Shown: piece after piece, positions 7,121-15,014 of the stretch | How positions within the stretch are numbered: position 1 is the first letter of the stretch | How the letters are laid out: each line of letters opens with the position of its first letter | Source: JAURVT01 sp049059935 | GTDB taxonomy: Bacteria > Actinomycetota > Actinomycetes > Propionibacteriales > Nocardioidaceae | Length of the DNA: 53,082 nucleotides | NCBI RefSeq assembly: GCF_049059935.1 | Contig: NZ_JBMGQR010000025.1 | Span: 1 to 53,082 of the forward strand | Direction: 5' to 3' | Notes under the pieces: model-generated | The model's database searches: none | Seen by the model: the letters and a program-made list of their open reading frames with translations, nothing else | Told to the model about the DNA's origin: nothing | Position numbers and translations under genes: made by a program

Positions 7121-8508
7121 ACGCCGAGGTCGGCCTCGAGCGCGAGCAGCGCCGACTCGACCGTCTCGGTGAGGGCGGGGTGGATCCAGTACTGGCCGCG
7201 GGCAAGGCCGGCCACGGGCTGGTCGAAGCTCATGGCCTGGATCAGCGGCTGGATCAGCACGGACGCCTGCGGCCCGACCAGGTGCGCGCCGACGAGCAGG
7301 CCGGTGGCGCGGTCGCCGACCAGCTTGACGAAGCAGCCGGAGTCGTCGAGGCGCATGGCCCAGCCGTGCGCGGTGTCGCCGTACTCCTGGACGCCGACGG
7401 CGACGTCGAGCCCGGCCTCGCGCGCCTGCTGCTCGGTGAGCCCCACGGCGGCGACCTGCGGGTGCGCGAACACGGCGTTGGGCACGAAGCGGTGGTCGGA
7501 GACCTGCAGGTCGTCGGGGTTCAGCAGGTTGTGCTGGACGATGCGCGCGTCCTGGTTGGCGACGTGCTTGAGCGGCTCGGGGCTGGACAGGTCGCCGAGC
7601 GCGAACACCCCCTCGGCGGACGTGCGCTGGTGCACGTCGACGACGACGCGGCCGGCGTCGTCGAGGTCGATGCCGCCCTTCTCGACGTCGAGCAGGTCGG
7701 CGTTGGTGGAGCGGCCCGCGGCCACCAGGACCATGTCGACCTCGGCGGTGGTGCCGTCGGACAGGTGGAGCGTGGCGGGGCCGTCGGCGTCGCCGGTGAC
7801 CTCGTCGAGGCTGGCGTCGAGGCGGACGTCCCAGCGCGCGGAGACCGTGTCGGTGAACAGCTGCGAGACCTGCTCGTCGTGGCTGTTCAGCAGCCGCGGC
7901 GCGGAGTCGATCTGCACGACCTGCGAGCCGAGCGAGGCGAAGACGTTGGCGAGCTCGCTGCCCACGTAGCCGCCGCCGAGCACGCCGATGCGGGCCGGGA
8001 GGGCGTCGATGCGCATGATCGTGTCGCTGGTGTGGTGCACGACGTCGTGCAGACCGGGCACGTCGGGGACGACGGGACGTCCGCCGGCGGCCAGCACGAC
8101 CTGGTCGGCGGTGAGGGCGACGGTCTCGCCGGACTCGAGCTCGACGGCCAGCTCGCGCGGGCCGGTGAAGCGGGCGGTGCCGGTGAGGACGTCGACGTTC
8201 TCCAGGCCCTCGCGGTACTCCTTGCCGCCCTTCGCGATGCCGTCGACGCGGCCGATGATCCGGTCGCGCATCGCACGCCAGTCGGCGCCGTCCATCGAGG
8301 TGTCGAGGTCCAGCTCGTGGCCGTGGGCGGCGGACTCGGCCACCTCGGCGGGGTAGGCGTACATCTTCGACGGGATGCAGCCGCGGTTGACGCAGGTGCC
8401 GCCGAACGGGCCGCGCTCGACCATCGCCACCTTCAGGTGGTCGAAGCGCTCGTCGAGGATCGAGTTGCCCGATCCTGCCCCGACGATGACGAGGTCGTAG
8501 TGGGTCAC
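7117..8508 (-). CDS. mtr: mycothione reductase
   Basis: This 463-aa flavoprotein reduces oxidised mycothiol with NADPH. It shows VIVGAGSGNSI for FAD binding, the redox-active disulfide in GGTCVNRGCIPSK, the second nucleotide-binding motif VLGGGYVGSELA, VFALGDLSS for FAD, and the C-terminal HPALTETVESALLALE with the catalytic His-Glu pair. The THYDLVIVGAGSGNS opening is specific to mycothione reductase rather than glutathione or lipoamide reductase. The start is GTG at 8508, with GGAGG 7 bases upstream. It lies 28 bases after a mycothiol-dependent isomerase-type gene, so the two form a mycothiol operon. Its presence places the organism in the Actinomycetota. Confidence 0.93.
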   Translation of the reverse strand: MTHYDLVIVGAGSGNSILDERFDHLKVAMVERGPFGGTCVNRGCIPSKMYAYPAEVAESAAHGHELDLDTSMDGADWRAMRDRIIGRVDGIAKGGKEYREGLENVDVLTGTARFTGPRELAVELESGETVALTADQVVLAAGGRPVVPDVPGLHDVVHHTSDTIMRIDALPARIGVLGGGYVGSELANVFASLGSQVVQIDSAPRLLNSHDEQVSQLFTDTVSARWDVRLDASLDEVTGDADGPATLHLSDGTTAEVDMVLVAAGRSTNADLLDVEKGGIDLDDAGRVVVDVHQRTSAEGVFALGDLSSPEPLKHVANQDARIVQHNLLNPDDLQVSDHRFVPNAVFAHPQVAAVGLTEQQAREAGLDVAVGVQEYGDTAHGWAMRLDDSGCFVKLVGDRATGLLVGAHLVGPQASVLIQPLIQAMSFDQPVAGLARGQYWIHPALTETVESALLALEADLGV

Positions 8509-8536
8509 GGGTTCCTCCGGGAGGTGGTGCGTCGGG

Positions 8537-9226
8537 TCATTCGGCGAGGTCGGACTCAGGCAGCGGCCCGAGGTGGGTGAACGCGTCGAGGTACGGGTCG
8601 AGGTCACCGGCCGTCACCCACGAGCGCAGCTGGGCCTCGCTGCGGCGGCTGGTGAGCGCGCGGGTGAGGTCGAACGTCGACGCGCGCAGGACGACGCCCG
8701 GGTCGCCGTCGTGGGACTGCCAGGACCAGTCGTCGGACTCCAGGCGGACGGGCGCCGCTGCGTCGTCGACCTCGGCGGCCAGGCGCCCGGCCATCCTGCC
8801 GCGGATGGAGGTGAGGCCGTCGGTGTCGCGGGCGCCGGGCTCGTCCAGGGCACCGCGCAGGTCCTGCTCGTGGATGAGCAGGTCACCCAGCGGACGGGGG
8901 TCCTGGGTGCGGACGTACGCCTCGAGCGCGTCGGCGTCCGACGCCCACTCCTCGAGCAGCTCGGCGACGGACCGGTCGGCGCGGGCGTCGACCTGCTCCT
9001 GCGTCCACACGCTGTTGTGGTCGTCGGCCTCGTCGCCGGCGAGGACGTCGTGGTCGAGGCCGATGACGTGCGACAGCAGCTCGCGGGCCGTCCAGTCGGG
9101 GCACGCGGGCACGGTCAGCTCCATCGCCTCGTCGCCCGCGTCCTCCACCAGCTCCACGACGCGCTCGTAGGCGGCGCGCCACTCGCGGGCGGCGGCCGGG
9201 TCGCCGTTCGGGGTGTCGTCGGGCAT
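8537..9226 (-). CDS. mycothiol-dependent maleylpyruvate isomerase family protein (DinB-like)
   Basis: This 229-aa protein carries the MDMPI N-terminal DinB-type four-helix domain: VPACPDWTARELLSHVIGLDHDVL (about residues 40-65) and LLIHEQDLRGALDEPG (about 112-127). The H and HxxD positions match the metal-binding triad of this superfamily, which uses mycothiol as thiol cofactor. The C-terminal part resembles the MDMPI C-terminal domain. The true substrate is unknown because many paralogues exist. An AGGAG 5 bases before the ATG supports the start. It is followed by mycothione reductase on the same strand, which fits a mycothiol-related role. Confidence 0.85.
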   Translation of the reverse strand: MPDDTPNGDPAAAREWRAAYERVVELVEDAGDEAMELTVPACPDWTARELLSHVIGLDHDVLAGDEADDHNSVWTQEQVDARADRSVAELLEEWASDADALEAYVRTQDPRPLGDLLIHEQDLRGALDEPGARDTDGLTSIRGRMAGRLAAEVDDAAAPVRLESDDWSWQSHDGDPGVVLRASTFDLTRALTSRRSEAQLRSWVTAGDLDPYLDAFTHLGPLPESDLAE

Positions 9227-9366
9227 GCGTGCTCCTCACGTGAGGGGGGGGCTGGTGGACCGCTCGTCAGTCTGCCCGAGCAGACCTGTCCCCACGATTC
9301 GACGCCTCTCGGTCGCCCGCGTCGGCGTGTCGAGGACCGAAACGCGTCACATCGTGAGGTGGGCGG

Positions 9367-11412
9367 TCAGCCGGGGCGGCGGAGCAGGGTGAAGGAGCGG
9401 TCGCGGACGAGGAGGGTCTCGCCGGTGCCGTCGACCTGCTGGCCGGGGTCGCTGCTCAGCGCCAGCTGCCACGAGCCGGGCTCGTCACCGGGCAGGGTGA
9501 ACTCGACGACGGTGTCGGCCGCGTTGAGCAGCAGGGCGAACGAGTCCGCCCCCGGGTGCCCGAGGACGAAGGTGATGGCGCGGGCCAGCGGCTCGTCCCA
9601 GTCGCCGTCCTCGAAGTCGTGCGCGTCGCTGCGCAGCACGAGGACCGTGTCGTCCGCGTCGTCGCCGGGTGCCTGGCGGAACCACGGCGGACGCAGCGCG
9701 GGGTTCTCGCGGCGCAGCGTCAGCAGCTCGGTGGTGAAGGCGAGCAGGTCGGCGTCGACGCTCGACCAGTCGAACCACGAGACCTCGTTGTCCTGGCAGT
9801 AAGCGTTGTTGTTGCCGCCCTGCGTGCGGCCGAGCTCGTCGCCGCCCAGCAGCATCGGCACGCCGGCCGAGAGCAGCAGCGTGGCCAGGAAGTTGCGGCG
9901 CTGACGGCCGCGCAGCTCGTTGACCTCGGCGTCGTCCGTCGGACCCTCGGCGCCGTGGTTGGCCGACTTGTTGTCGCTCTCGCCGTCCTGGCTGTCCTCG
10001 CCGTTCTCCTCGTTGTGCTTGTCGTCGTACGCGGTGAGGTCGGCGAGGGTGAAGCCGTCGTGCGCGGTGACGAAGTTGACGCTCGACAGCGGCGCGCGGC
10101 GGGAGTCCTCGTACACGTCGGGGCTGCCGAGCACGCGCTGCGACAGCGTGCCGAGGGTGCCGTCCGTGCCGTGCCAGTAGTCGCGGACGTCGTCGCGGAA
10201 CTTGCCGTTCCACTCCGCCCACGACGCCGGGAAGCCGCCCACCTGGTAGCCGGCGGTGTCCCACGGCTCGGCGATCATCTTGACCGGCGCGAGCACCGGG
10301 TCCTGCTCGATCAGGGTGAGGAACGCGCTGTGGATCTCGGCGTCGCCGTCCTGGCGGGTCAGCGTGGTGGCGAGGTCGAAGCGGAACCCGTCCACGTGCA
10401 TCTCGGTGACCCAGTACCGCAGCGAGTCCATGATCAGGCCGAGCGCGGCGGGGTGGCCGACGTTGATGGAGTTGCCGGTGCCCGTGGTGTCGAAGTAGCT
10501 CGAGCGGTCCTCGTCGACCAGGCGGTAGTACGACGCGTTGTCGATGCCCTTGAGGCTCAGCGTCGGGCCCATGTGGTTGCCCTCGGCGGTGTGGTTGTAG
10601 ACGACGTCGAGGATGACCTCGAGGCCCGCCGCGTGCAGCGCCTTGACCATGGCCTTGAACTCGGCCACTTGCTCGCCGCCGTCGCCGGCCGAGGAGTACT
10701 CGCCGTGCGGGGCGAAGAAGCCGATCGAGTTGTAGCCCCAGTAGTTGCGCAGACCGCTCTCGACGAGGTGGCTGTCCTGGACGAACTGGTGCACGGGCAT
10801 CAGCTCGACGGCGGTCACGCCGAGGTCGGTGAGGTGCTTGATCGCAGCCGGGTCGGCGAGCCCGGCGTACGTGCCGCGCACGGCCTCGGGGACGTCCGGG
10901 TGCTGCTCGGTGAAGCCCTTGACGTGCACCTCGTACACGACCGTCTCCGACAGCGGGACGCTCGGCGGTGCGTCGTCGCCCCAGTCGAACGAGTCGTCGG
11001 TGACCACGCAGCGCGGCACTGAGTCGGCGTCGTCGGTCTGCTCGATCGTGTCGGGCTCGTCGAACTCGTGCCCGAAGACCTGCTGGCCCCAGTCGTACCC
11101 GCCCTCGACGGCACGCGCGTGCGGGTCGAGCAGCAGCTTGGACGCGTTGTGGCGCAGGCCGTTGGCGGGGTCCCACGGGCCGTGGACGCGCAGGCCGTAG
11201 CGGGCGCCGGGACGCACGCCCGGGACGATCCCGTGGAAGACGTGACCGGTGCGCTCGGCCAGGCGCGTGCGGTGCTCGCCGTCGTCGTCGAACAGGCAGA
11301 ACTCAACCGCCTCGGCGGTCTCGGAGTAGACGGCGACGTCCACCCCGTCGGGGACGACGGTGACGCCGAGGGGGTACGGGACGGAGCGCGAGGGTCGAGG
11401 CACGCCCTCCAC
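9367..11412 (-). CDS. glgX: glycogen debranching enzyme GlgX
   Basis: This 681-aa GH13 enzyme hydrolyses alpha-1,6 branches of glycogen outer chains. The N-terminal CBM48 domain (about residues 10-130) is followed by the catalytic barrel. The nucleophile Asp lies in VDGFRFDLATTL, the acid/base Glu in MIAEPWDTAGYQVG and the third Asp in FVTAHDGFTLADL. GGNNNAYCQDNEVSWFDW near residue 535 is typical of GlgX/TreX. The length matches the family. A start three codons in, at 11403, is possible, because CATAGT lies 7 bases before that GTG and the transcript could be leaderless. No other glycogen genes adjoin, although malQ lies 25 kb away. Confidence 0.95.
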   Translation of the reverse strand: MEGVPRPSRSVPYPLGVTVVPDGVDVAVYSETAEAVEFCLFDDDGEHRTRLAERTGHVFHGIVPGVRPGARYGLRVHGPWDPANGLRHNASKLLLDPHARAVEGGYDWGQQVFGHEFDEPDTIEQTDDADSVPRCVVTDDSFDWGDDAPPSVPLSETVVYEVHVKGFTEQHPDVPEAVRGTYAGLADPAAIKHLTDLGVTAVELMPVHQFVQDSHLVESGLRNYWGYNSIGFFAPHGEYSSAGDGGEQVAEFKAMVKALHAAGLEVILDVVYNHTAEGNHMGPTLSLKGIDNASYYRLVDEDRSSYFDTTGTGNSINVGHPAALGLIMDSLRYWVTEMHVDGFRFDLATTLTRQDGDAEIHSAFLTLIEQDPVLAPVKMIAEPWDTAGYQVGGFPASWAEWNGKFRDDVRDYWHGTDGTLGTLSQRVLGSPDVYEDSRRAPLSSVNFVTAHDGFTLADLTAYDDKHNEENGEDSQDGESDNKSANHGAEGPTDDAEVNELRGRQRRNFLATLLLSAGVPMLLGGDELGRTQGGNNNAYCQDNEVSWFDWSSVDADLLAFTTELLTLRRENPALRPPWFRQAPGDDADDTVLVLRSDAHDFEDGDWDEPLARAITFVLGHPGADSFALLLNAADTVVEFTLPGDEPGSWQLALSSDPGQQVDGTGETLLVRDRSFTLLRRPG

Positions 11413-11467
11413 TATGGGTGCCGGGGGAGGGGGGTGCCGAACGAGCGTCGCAGGTCACACGGGGTGG

Positions 11468-11911
11468 TCAGACCCGTCCGGACCAGCACTCCCCGGTGCC
11501 CGAGAGGAACTCCTGCAGCCCTCCGTGGACGATCCCGACGTGCTCGGCGATCCACGGCTCGAGCGCACCCCGCAGCAGCGGCGAGTGGACGTCGAGCTCG
11601 TAGGAGAGCCGGGTGCCGCTCCCCGTGGCCTCGAGCCCGATGGTCTCGAAGACCGTGGCGATGCCGGCCTCGGTGCGCAGCTTGAGCAGGGTGGGCTCGA
11701 CGGACTCGACCACGCTCAGGGTGGCGCCCACCGTCTGGTCGCCGATCGCCAGCGTGCAGCTCAGCTCGGACGCCGGGTGCAGCATCCCCTGCTCGTCGCC
11801 GAGGCACCGGTCGAACCCGCTCCAGGTGGCGATGTTGTCGACGTCGACGAGCGCGGGCCACACCCACCGCAGGTGCACGGGCGAGTCCACGACGCAGCGT
11901 TGGGCGAGCAT
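11468..11911 (-). CDS. SRPBCC family protein (polyketide cyclase/START-like)
   Basis: This 147-aa protein has the SRPBCC pattern: VDSPVHLRWVWPALVDVDNIATW at the N-terminus, a run of beta strands, and a long C-terminal helix with IVHGGLQEFL. Such proteins form a hydrophobic pocket and bind lipids or aromatic ligands; many single-domain members in Actinobacteria have no known role. TAGCCT ends 6 bases before the ATG, a leaderless-type promoter. It is divergent from the secreted protein at 12020. No signal peptide is seen. Confidence 0.75.
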   Translation of the reverse strand: MLAQRCVVDSPVHLRWVWPALVDVDNIATWSGFDRCLGDEQGMLHPASELSCTLAIGDQTVGATLSVVESVEPTLLKLRTEAGIATVFETIGLEATGSGTRLSYELDVHSPLLRGALEPWIAEHVGIVHGGLQEFLSGTGECWSGRV

Positions 11912-12019
11912 CGGCCCAGGCTAGGACCGCACGCGGGACGTCGCAGGTCGCGCGTTCGGCGGACGTGCCGTGCCTGCGCGCCCTAGGTTGGCGGCGTCCT
12001 GTCCGACCGGGAGGCCACC

Positions 12020-12598
12020 GTGCGTCGAGCCCTGCTGTCCGCCGTCGTGTCCGTGCTCGCGGTCGCGCTCACCGCGGGCCCGTCGTCCGCGCAGACCAAG
12101 GTCCGCGACGACCCGCGCGGCGACGCGCTCCGGACCGACGACGTCACGTCGGTGCGCGTCCGCGACGGGCGGACGTCGTACGTGCTGTCGGTGCGGTTCG
12201 CGCGGGTCGTCCGCCGGCACACCGCCGTGACCGTCGACCTCGGACGCGAGGGCGACGTGTCGGACCTGCGGATCGAGAGCATCCCGGTGAGCGGAGGTCG
12301 GTACGTGACCCGGCTGGTCGACACGGGCGACGGCGCCGGCTCCGCCGGTCCGGCTCGCCTCGACTGCCCAGGTCTGCGAGGCACCTGGGACCGCGGCCGG
12401 AACGGGCGCGCGAGGATCGTCGTGCCGCAGAGGTGTCTCGGTGGCGAGCCGGGACGCCGGGTGGGTGCGGGCGTTCGCGGGGCCGACAAGCAGGTCGGAG
12501 TCCTCCCACCGCGAGGCGAGCCCAGCCACCGGGACGTCGACGTCAGCGACCCGAGGGCCTTCGACGACGTCAGCGGGATCACCACCCGGCGGGCCTGA
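12020..12598 (+). CDS. secreted protein of unknown function
   Basis: This 192-aa protein begins with a classical Sec signal peptide: a basic RRA start, the hydrophobic LLSAVVSVLAVALTA and a likely cleavage after SSA, near residue 24. The mature part has a beta-strand pattern beginning VRDDPRGDALRTDDVTSVRV and two cysteines, near residues 118 and 142, that could form a disulfide. The opening resembles secreted beta-sandwich proteins that start with D-P-G/R-D-A, but no named family is certain. The GTG start is preceded by GGGAGG at a 5-base spacing. A TAGGTT at 11983 may be its -10. Confidence 0.65.
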   Translation: MRRALLSAVVSVLAVALTAGPSSAQTKVRDDPRGDALRTDDVTSVRVRDGRTSYVLSVRFARVVRRHTAVTVDLGREGDVSDLRIESIPVSGGRYVTRLVDTGDGAGSAGPARLDCPGLRGTWDRGRNGRARIVVPQRCLGGEPGRRVGAGVRGADKQVGVLPPRGEPSHRDVDVSDPRAFDDVSGITTRRA

Positions 12599-12662
12599 GC
12601 GACTGCGGACATCTCGGACGATCGGGAGGTGGGTCCACCCCGGACCTGAGACCCTGGGGGGC

Positions 12663-13139
12663 ATGAGCCCCCTGCCCGGATCACGAGCCGCCCGTCGCGT
12701 CGCCCTCGAGGTGCTCGGCTGGGGGCTGGTGGTCGTGGGCGTCGCCGCGCTCGTCCTCCCGGGGCCCGGCCTGCTCGCGCTCTTCGCCGGCCTCGCGGTG
12801 CTCTCGCAGCAGTACGAGTGGGCCGAGCGGCGCCTCGAGCCGGTCAAGCGCGCGGCCTTCAAGGCCGCCGCAGACGGCGTGCAGACGTGGCCGCGGATCA
12901 TCGCCTCGACGCTCGGTGCCCTGTCGCTCGCGGTGATCGGCGTGGTGTGGGGGCTGCGTCCCGACGCGCCCGGCTGGTGGCCGCTGCGCGAGTCGTGGTG
13001 GCTGATCGGCGGCTGGGGCACCGGTGCCACGCTCATCGGCTCGAGCATCATCGCGCTCGCGATGATCGTCTACAGCTACCGGCGGTTCCGTGGCGCCGAT
13101 GCCGACGGCACCGACGCCACGGTCGCCTCCACCAGCTGA
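12663..13139 (+). CDS. PGPGW-motif transmembrane protein
   Basis: This 158-aa membrane protein has three or four hydrophobic segments. The first part, GWGLVVVGVAALVLPGPGLLALFAGLAVL, carries the LPGPG signature of the putative transmembrane PGPGW family (TIGR02611-like in Actinobacteria). After it comes an amphipathic stretch with EWAERRLEPVKR, then two further helices and a basic tail. The function of the family is unknown. It shares a stop-region hairpin with the convergent DAPKPGA-repeat gene. Confidence 0.8.
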   Translation: MSPLPGSRAARRVALEVLGWGLVVVGVAALVLPGPGLLALFAGLAVLSQQYEWAERRLEPVKRAAFKAAADGVQTWPRIIASTLGALSLAVIGVVWGLRPDAPGWWPLRESWWLIGGWGTGATLIGSSIIALAMIVYSYRRFRGADADGTDATVASTS

Positions 13140-13157
13140 CCGACGGTCGTCAGCTGG
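13132..13157. terminator. bidirectional terminator-like hairpin
   Basis: CCAGCTGAC at 13132-13140 is perfectly inverted as GTCAGCTGG at 13149-13157 with an 8-base loop. It covers the stop codons of both convergent genes. Confidence 0.5.
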
Positions 13158-14016
13158 CCGACGGCGTCGCGCCGGGCTTCGGGGCGTCGGCGCCGGGCTT
13201 GGGTGCGTCCGCTCCGGGCTTCGGGGCGTCGGCGCCGGGCTTGGGTGCGTCGGCGCCGGGCTTGGGTGCGTCGGCGCCGGGCTTGGGTGCGTCGGCACCG
13301 GGCTCGGGTGCGTCGCCCTTCTCCGCCGCGGGGCCGCCCGCCGGTCCGCACTCGCCGTCGGGGCCCGCCGGCTTCTCGGCGCCCGGCTTCGGGGCGTCGC
13401 TCGGCGGGGTCGGGGGCTTGGGGGCGTCGCCCTTCGCGGCGTCGCCCTGCTTCGCGTCGGGCTTGGGTGCGTCGCTGCTCGGGGTGGGCGGCTTGGGGGC
13501 GTCGCCCTTCGTGGCGTCGCCCTGCTTCGCGTCGGGCTTGGGTGCGTCGCTGGGCGGGGTCGGGGGCTTGGGTGCGTCGCCCTTCGCCTCGCCCTTCTCG
13601 GCGCCGGGCTTCGGGGCGTCGGCCGGCGGCTTCGGCGCGTCCTTCTTGTCGCCCTTCGCCGGCGGCGCGGGGCACGTGGCGGCGTCGTCGGACGAGCTGC
13701 CGGAGTCCTGGGTGGCGCCGTCGCTCGGCGCGGGGGTGGAGCCGCCGTCGCCGCCCGACCGAACCGAGGCCGAGGTGGTCTGCACGGTGTCGGAGCCGCC
13801 GCCGCCGGCGATGGCGGGCACGGCGAACGCGACGACCGCTCCGGCCACGGCGAGCGCCGCGAGCCCACCGGCGATCCGACCACGGCCGGGCCTGCGGGCC
13901 TGGCCCACGGCGGGCATCTCGGTGGTGGTGCTGGTCGAGTCCTGGTCGGCGCGCTGGGCGTCCCGGCGGCTGGCCATGGCGCGCAGCTGGTCGAGGGGGT
14001 TCTTGTCCGAGGTCAC
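13150..14016 (-). CDS. membrane-anchored DAPKPGA-repeat protein
   Basis: This 288-aa protein has a cytoplasmic N-terminus of about 45 residues (with LDQLRAMASRRDAQR), one transmembrane helix (GGLAALAVAGAVVAFAVPAIAG) and an outside region of more than 210 residues. That region is mostly Pro/Lys/Ala/Asp repeats: larger units with GDAPKPPTP and DAPKPDAKQ in the middle, then six or more perfect DAPKPGA heptads at the end. Two cysteines (CPAPP and ECGPA) flank the middle repeat block. Such Pro/Lys repeats typically extend through or bind the cell wall. No known family is certain. It is divergent from an OmpR-type regulator with an 11-base-spaced repeat between them. Confidence 0.75.
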   Translation of the reverse strand: MTSDKNPLDQLRAMASRRDAQRADQDSTSTTTEMPAVGQARRPGRGRIAGGLAALAVAGAVVAFAVPAIAGGGGSDTVQTTSASVRSGGDGGSTPAPSDGATQDSGSSSDDAATCPAPPAKGDKKDAPKPPADAPKPGAEKGEAKGDAPKPPTPPSDAPKPDAKQGDATKGDAPKPPTPSSDAPKPDAKQGDAAKGDAPKPPTPPSDAPKPGAEKPAGPDGECGPAGGPAAEKGDAPEPGADAPKPGADAPKPGADAPKPGADAPKPGADAPKPGADAPKPGATPSAS

Positions 14017-14089
14017 GGGGTGTCTCCATCTGGGTCAGGGCCTCGACGAGGAGTCGGGGCCGGCGATGACCCCACCGTGACGAGCGGGC

Positions 14090-14144
14090 CTGAAGACGAC
14101 CTCAAGGAAGGCCCCGGGCAGCGGGTTCTTCAGGCGACCTTCAG
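14090..14144. promoter_or_regulatory. candidate OmpR-type binding region
   Basis: CTTCAG occurs at 14128-14133 and 14139-14144, 11 bases apart. In mirror orientation CTGAAG lies at 14090-14095 and CTCAAG at 14101-14106, again 11 bases apart. OmpR/PhoP-type regulators bind direct repeats with this period. The region separates the regulator gene from the DAPKPGA-repeat gene. Confidence 0.45.
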
Positions 14145-14166
14145 CCCCGGTCGACACACTCGTGCC

Positions 14167-14844
14167 ATGGCACCCCGCGCACGCGTCCTCGTGGTCGAGG
14201 ACGACGACACCATCCGCACGAGCATCGCCGGCGCCCTCGCCGACGCGGGCCACGCGGTCGAGGCCGTGGCCGACGGGTCCGACCTCGAGGCCCGGCTGGC
14301 CTCGTTCCGCCCGTCGGCGGTGGTGCTCGACTGGATGCTCCCCGGGCGCGACGGGCCCCGCCTCGCGCAGGTCGTGCGGGCGACGTCGGCGGCGGGCATC
14401 GTCATGGTGACGGCCCGCGACGAGGTGCCCGACCGGCTCGCCGGCTTCGAGGCCGGCGTCGACGACTACGTCACCAAGCCGTTCGCGATGGCCGAGCTGA
14501 TCGCACGGGTGACGGCGGTGCTGCGCCGGTCGGGCGCGATCGGGTCGGTGGTGCAGGTCGCCGACCTCACCATCGACGAGGACGCCGGGCTGGTGATGCG
14601 CGCCGGGCACCGGGTCGAGCTCACCGCGACGGAGTTCCGCCTGCTCGCCTACCTCGCGGCCAACCGCGACCGCGTCCTGTCCGGCACGCAGCTGCTCACC
14701 CAGGTCTGGGGCTACGACGACTACGCGGAGAACCTCGTGCAGGTCCACGTCAGCGCCCTGCGTCGCAAGCTCGAGGCGCACGGCGACCGGTTGGTGCACA
14801 CCGTGCGGGGCCTGGGCTACCGCCTGAGCGCACCCCACCCCTGA
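14167..14844 (+). CDS. OmpR/PhoB family response regulator (orphan)
   Basis: This 225-aa protein has a receiver domain with the acidic pocket EDDD at 11-14, phosphoacceptor Asp55 in VVLDWMLPG, a conserved Thr in VMVTARDE and Lys in DDYVTKPFAMAEL. A winged-helix trans_reg_C domain follows from about residue 130, with LTATEFRLLAYLAANRDRVLSGTQLL and a typical C-terminal VHVSALRRKLEAHG ... VRGLGYRL. No histidine kinase gene is adjacent, so its partner is elsewhere. The upstream 11-base repeats suggest autoregulation and control of the divergent repeat protein. CACACT lies 6 bases before the ATG. Confidence 0.93.
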   Translation: MAPRARVLVVEDDDTIRTSIAGALADAGHAVEAVADGSDLEARLASFRPSAVVLDWMLPGRDGPRLAQVVRATSAAGIVMVTARDEVPDRLAGFEAGVDDYVTKPFAMAELIARVTAVLRRSGAIGSVVQVADLTIDEDAGLVMRAGHRVELTATEFRLLAYLAANRDRVLSGTQLLTQVWGYDDYAENLVQVHVSALRRKLEAHGDRLVHTVRGLGYRLSAPHP

Positions 14845-14860
14845 CGCTTGGGACGGAGGG

Positions 14861-14983
14861 TCAGCCCTGGCGAGCCTTGAACCTCGGGTTCTGCTTGTTG
14901 ATCACGTAGGTGCGGCCGCGGCGGCGCACCACCTGGGCGCCGGGCAGCTTCTTCAGCGAGCGCAGCGAGTTGCGGACCTTCAT
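14861..14983 (-). CDS. rpmJ: 50S ribosomal protein L36, zinc-free type
   Basis: This 40-aa protein begins MKVRNSLRSLKKLPGAQVV and ends NKQNPRFKARQG, a clear L36. It lacks the Cys/His zinc site of the standard L36, so it is the paralogue made under zinc starvation. GGAGG lies 6 bases before the ATG. It is the last gene of the minus-strand island that starts with L28 at 17011, 31 bases after the COG0523-like gene. Co-location with five other cysteine-poor ribosomal proteins supports Zur control. Confidence 0.92.
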   Translation of the reverse strand: MKVRNSLRSLKKLPGAQVVRRRGRTYVINKQNPRFKARQG

Positions 14984-15014
14984 CGGGTTCCTCCTCCGGT
15001 GGGTGGGTGGGTGG

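Noticed and set aside
13160..13640. Short regular DNA repeats that might suggest a CRISPR array
   Set aside because: They are in-frame codons for DAPKPGA-type protein repeats, without spacers.
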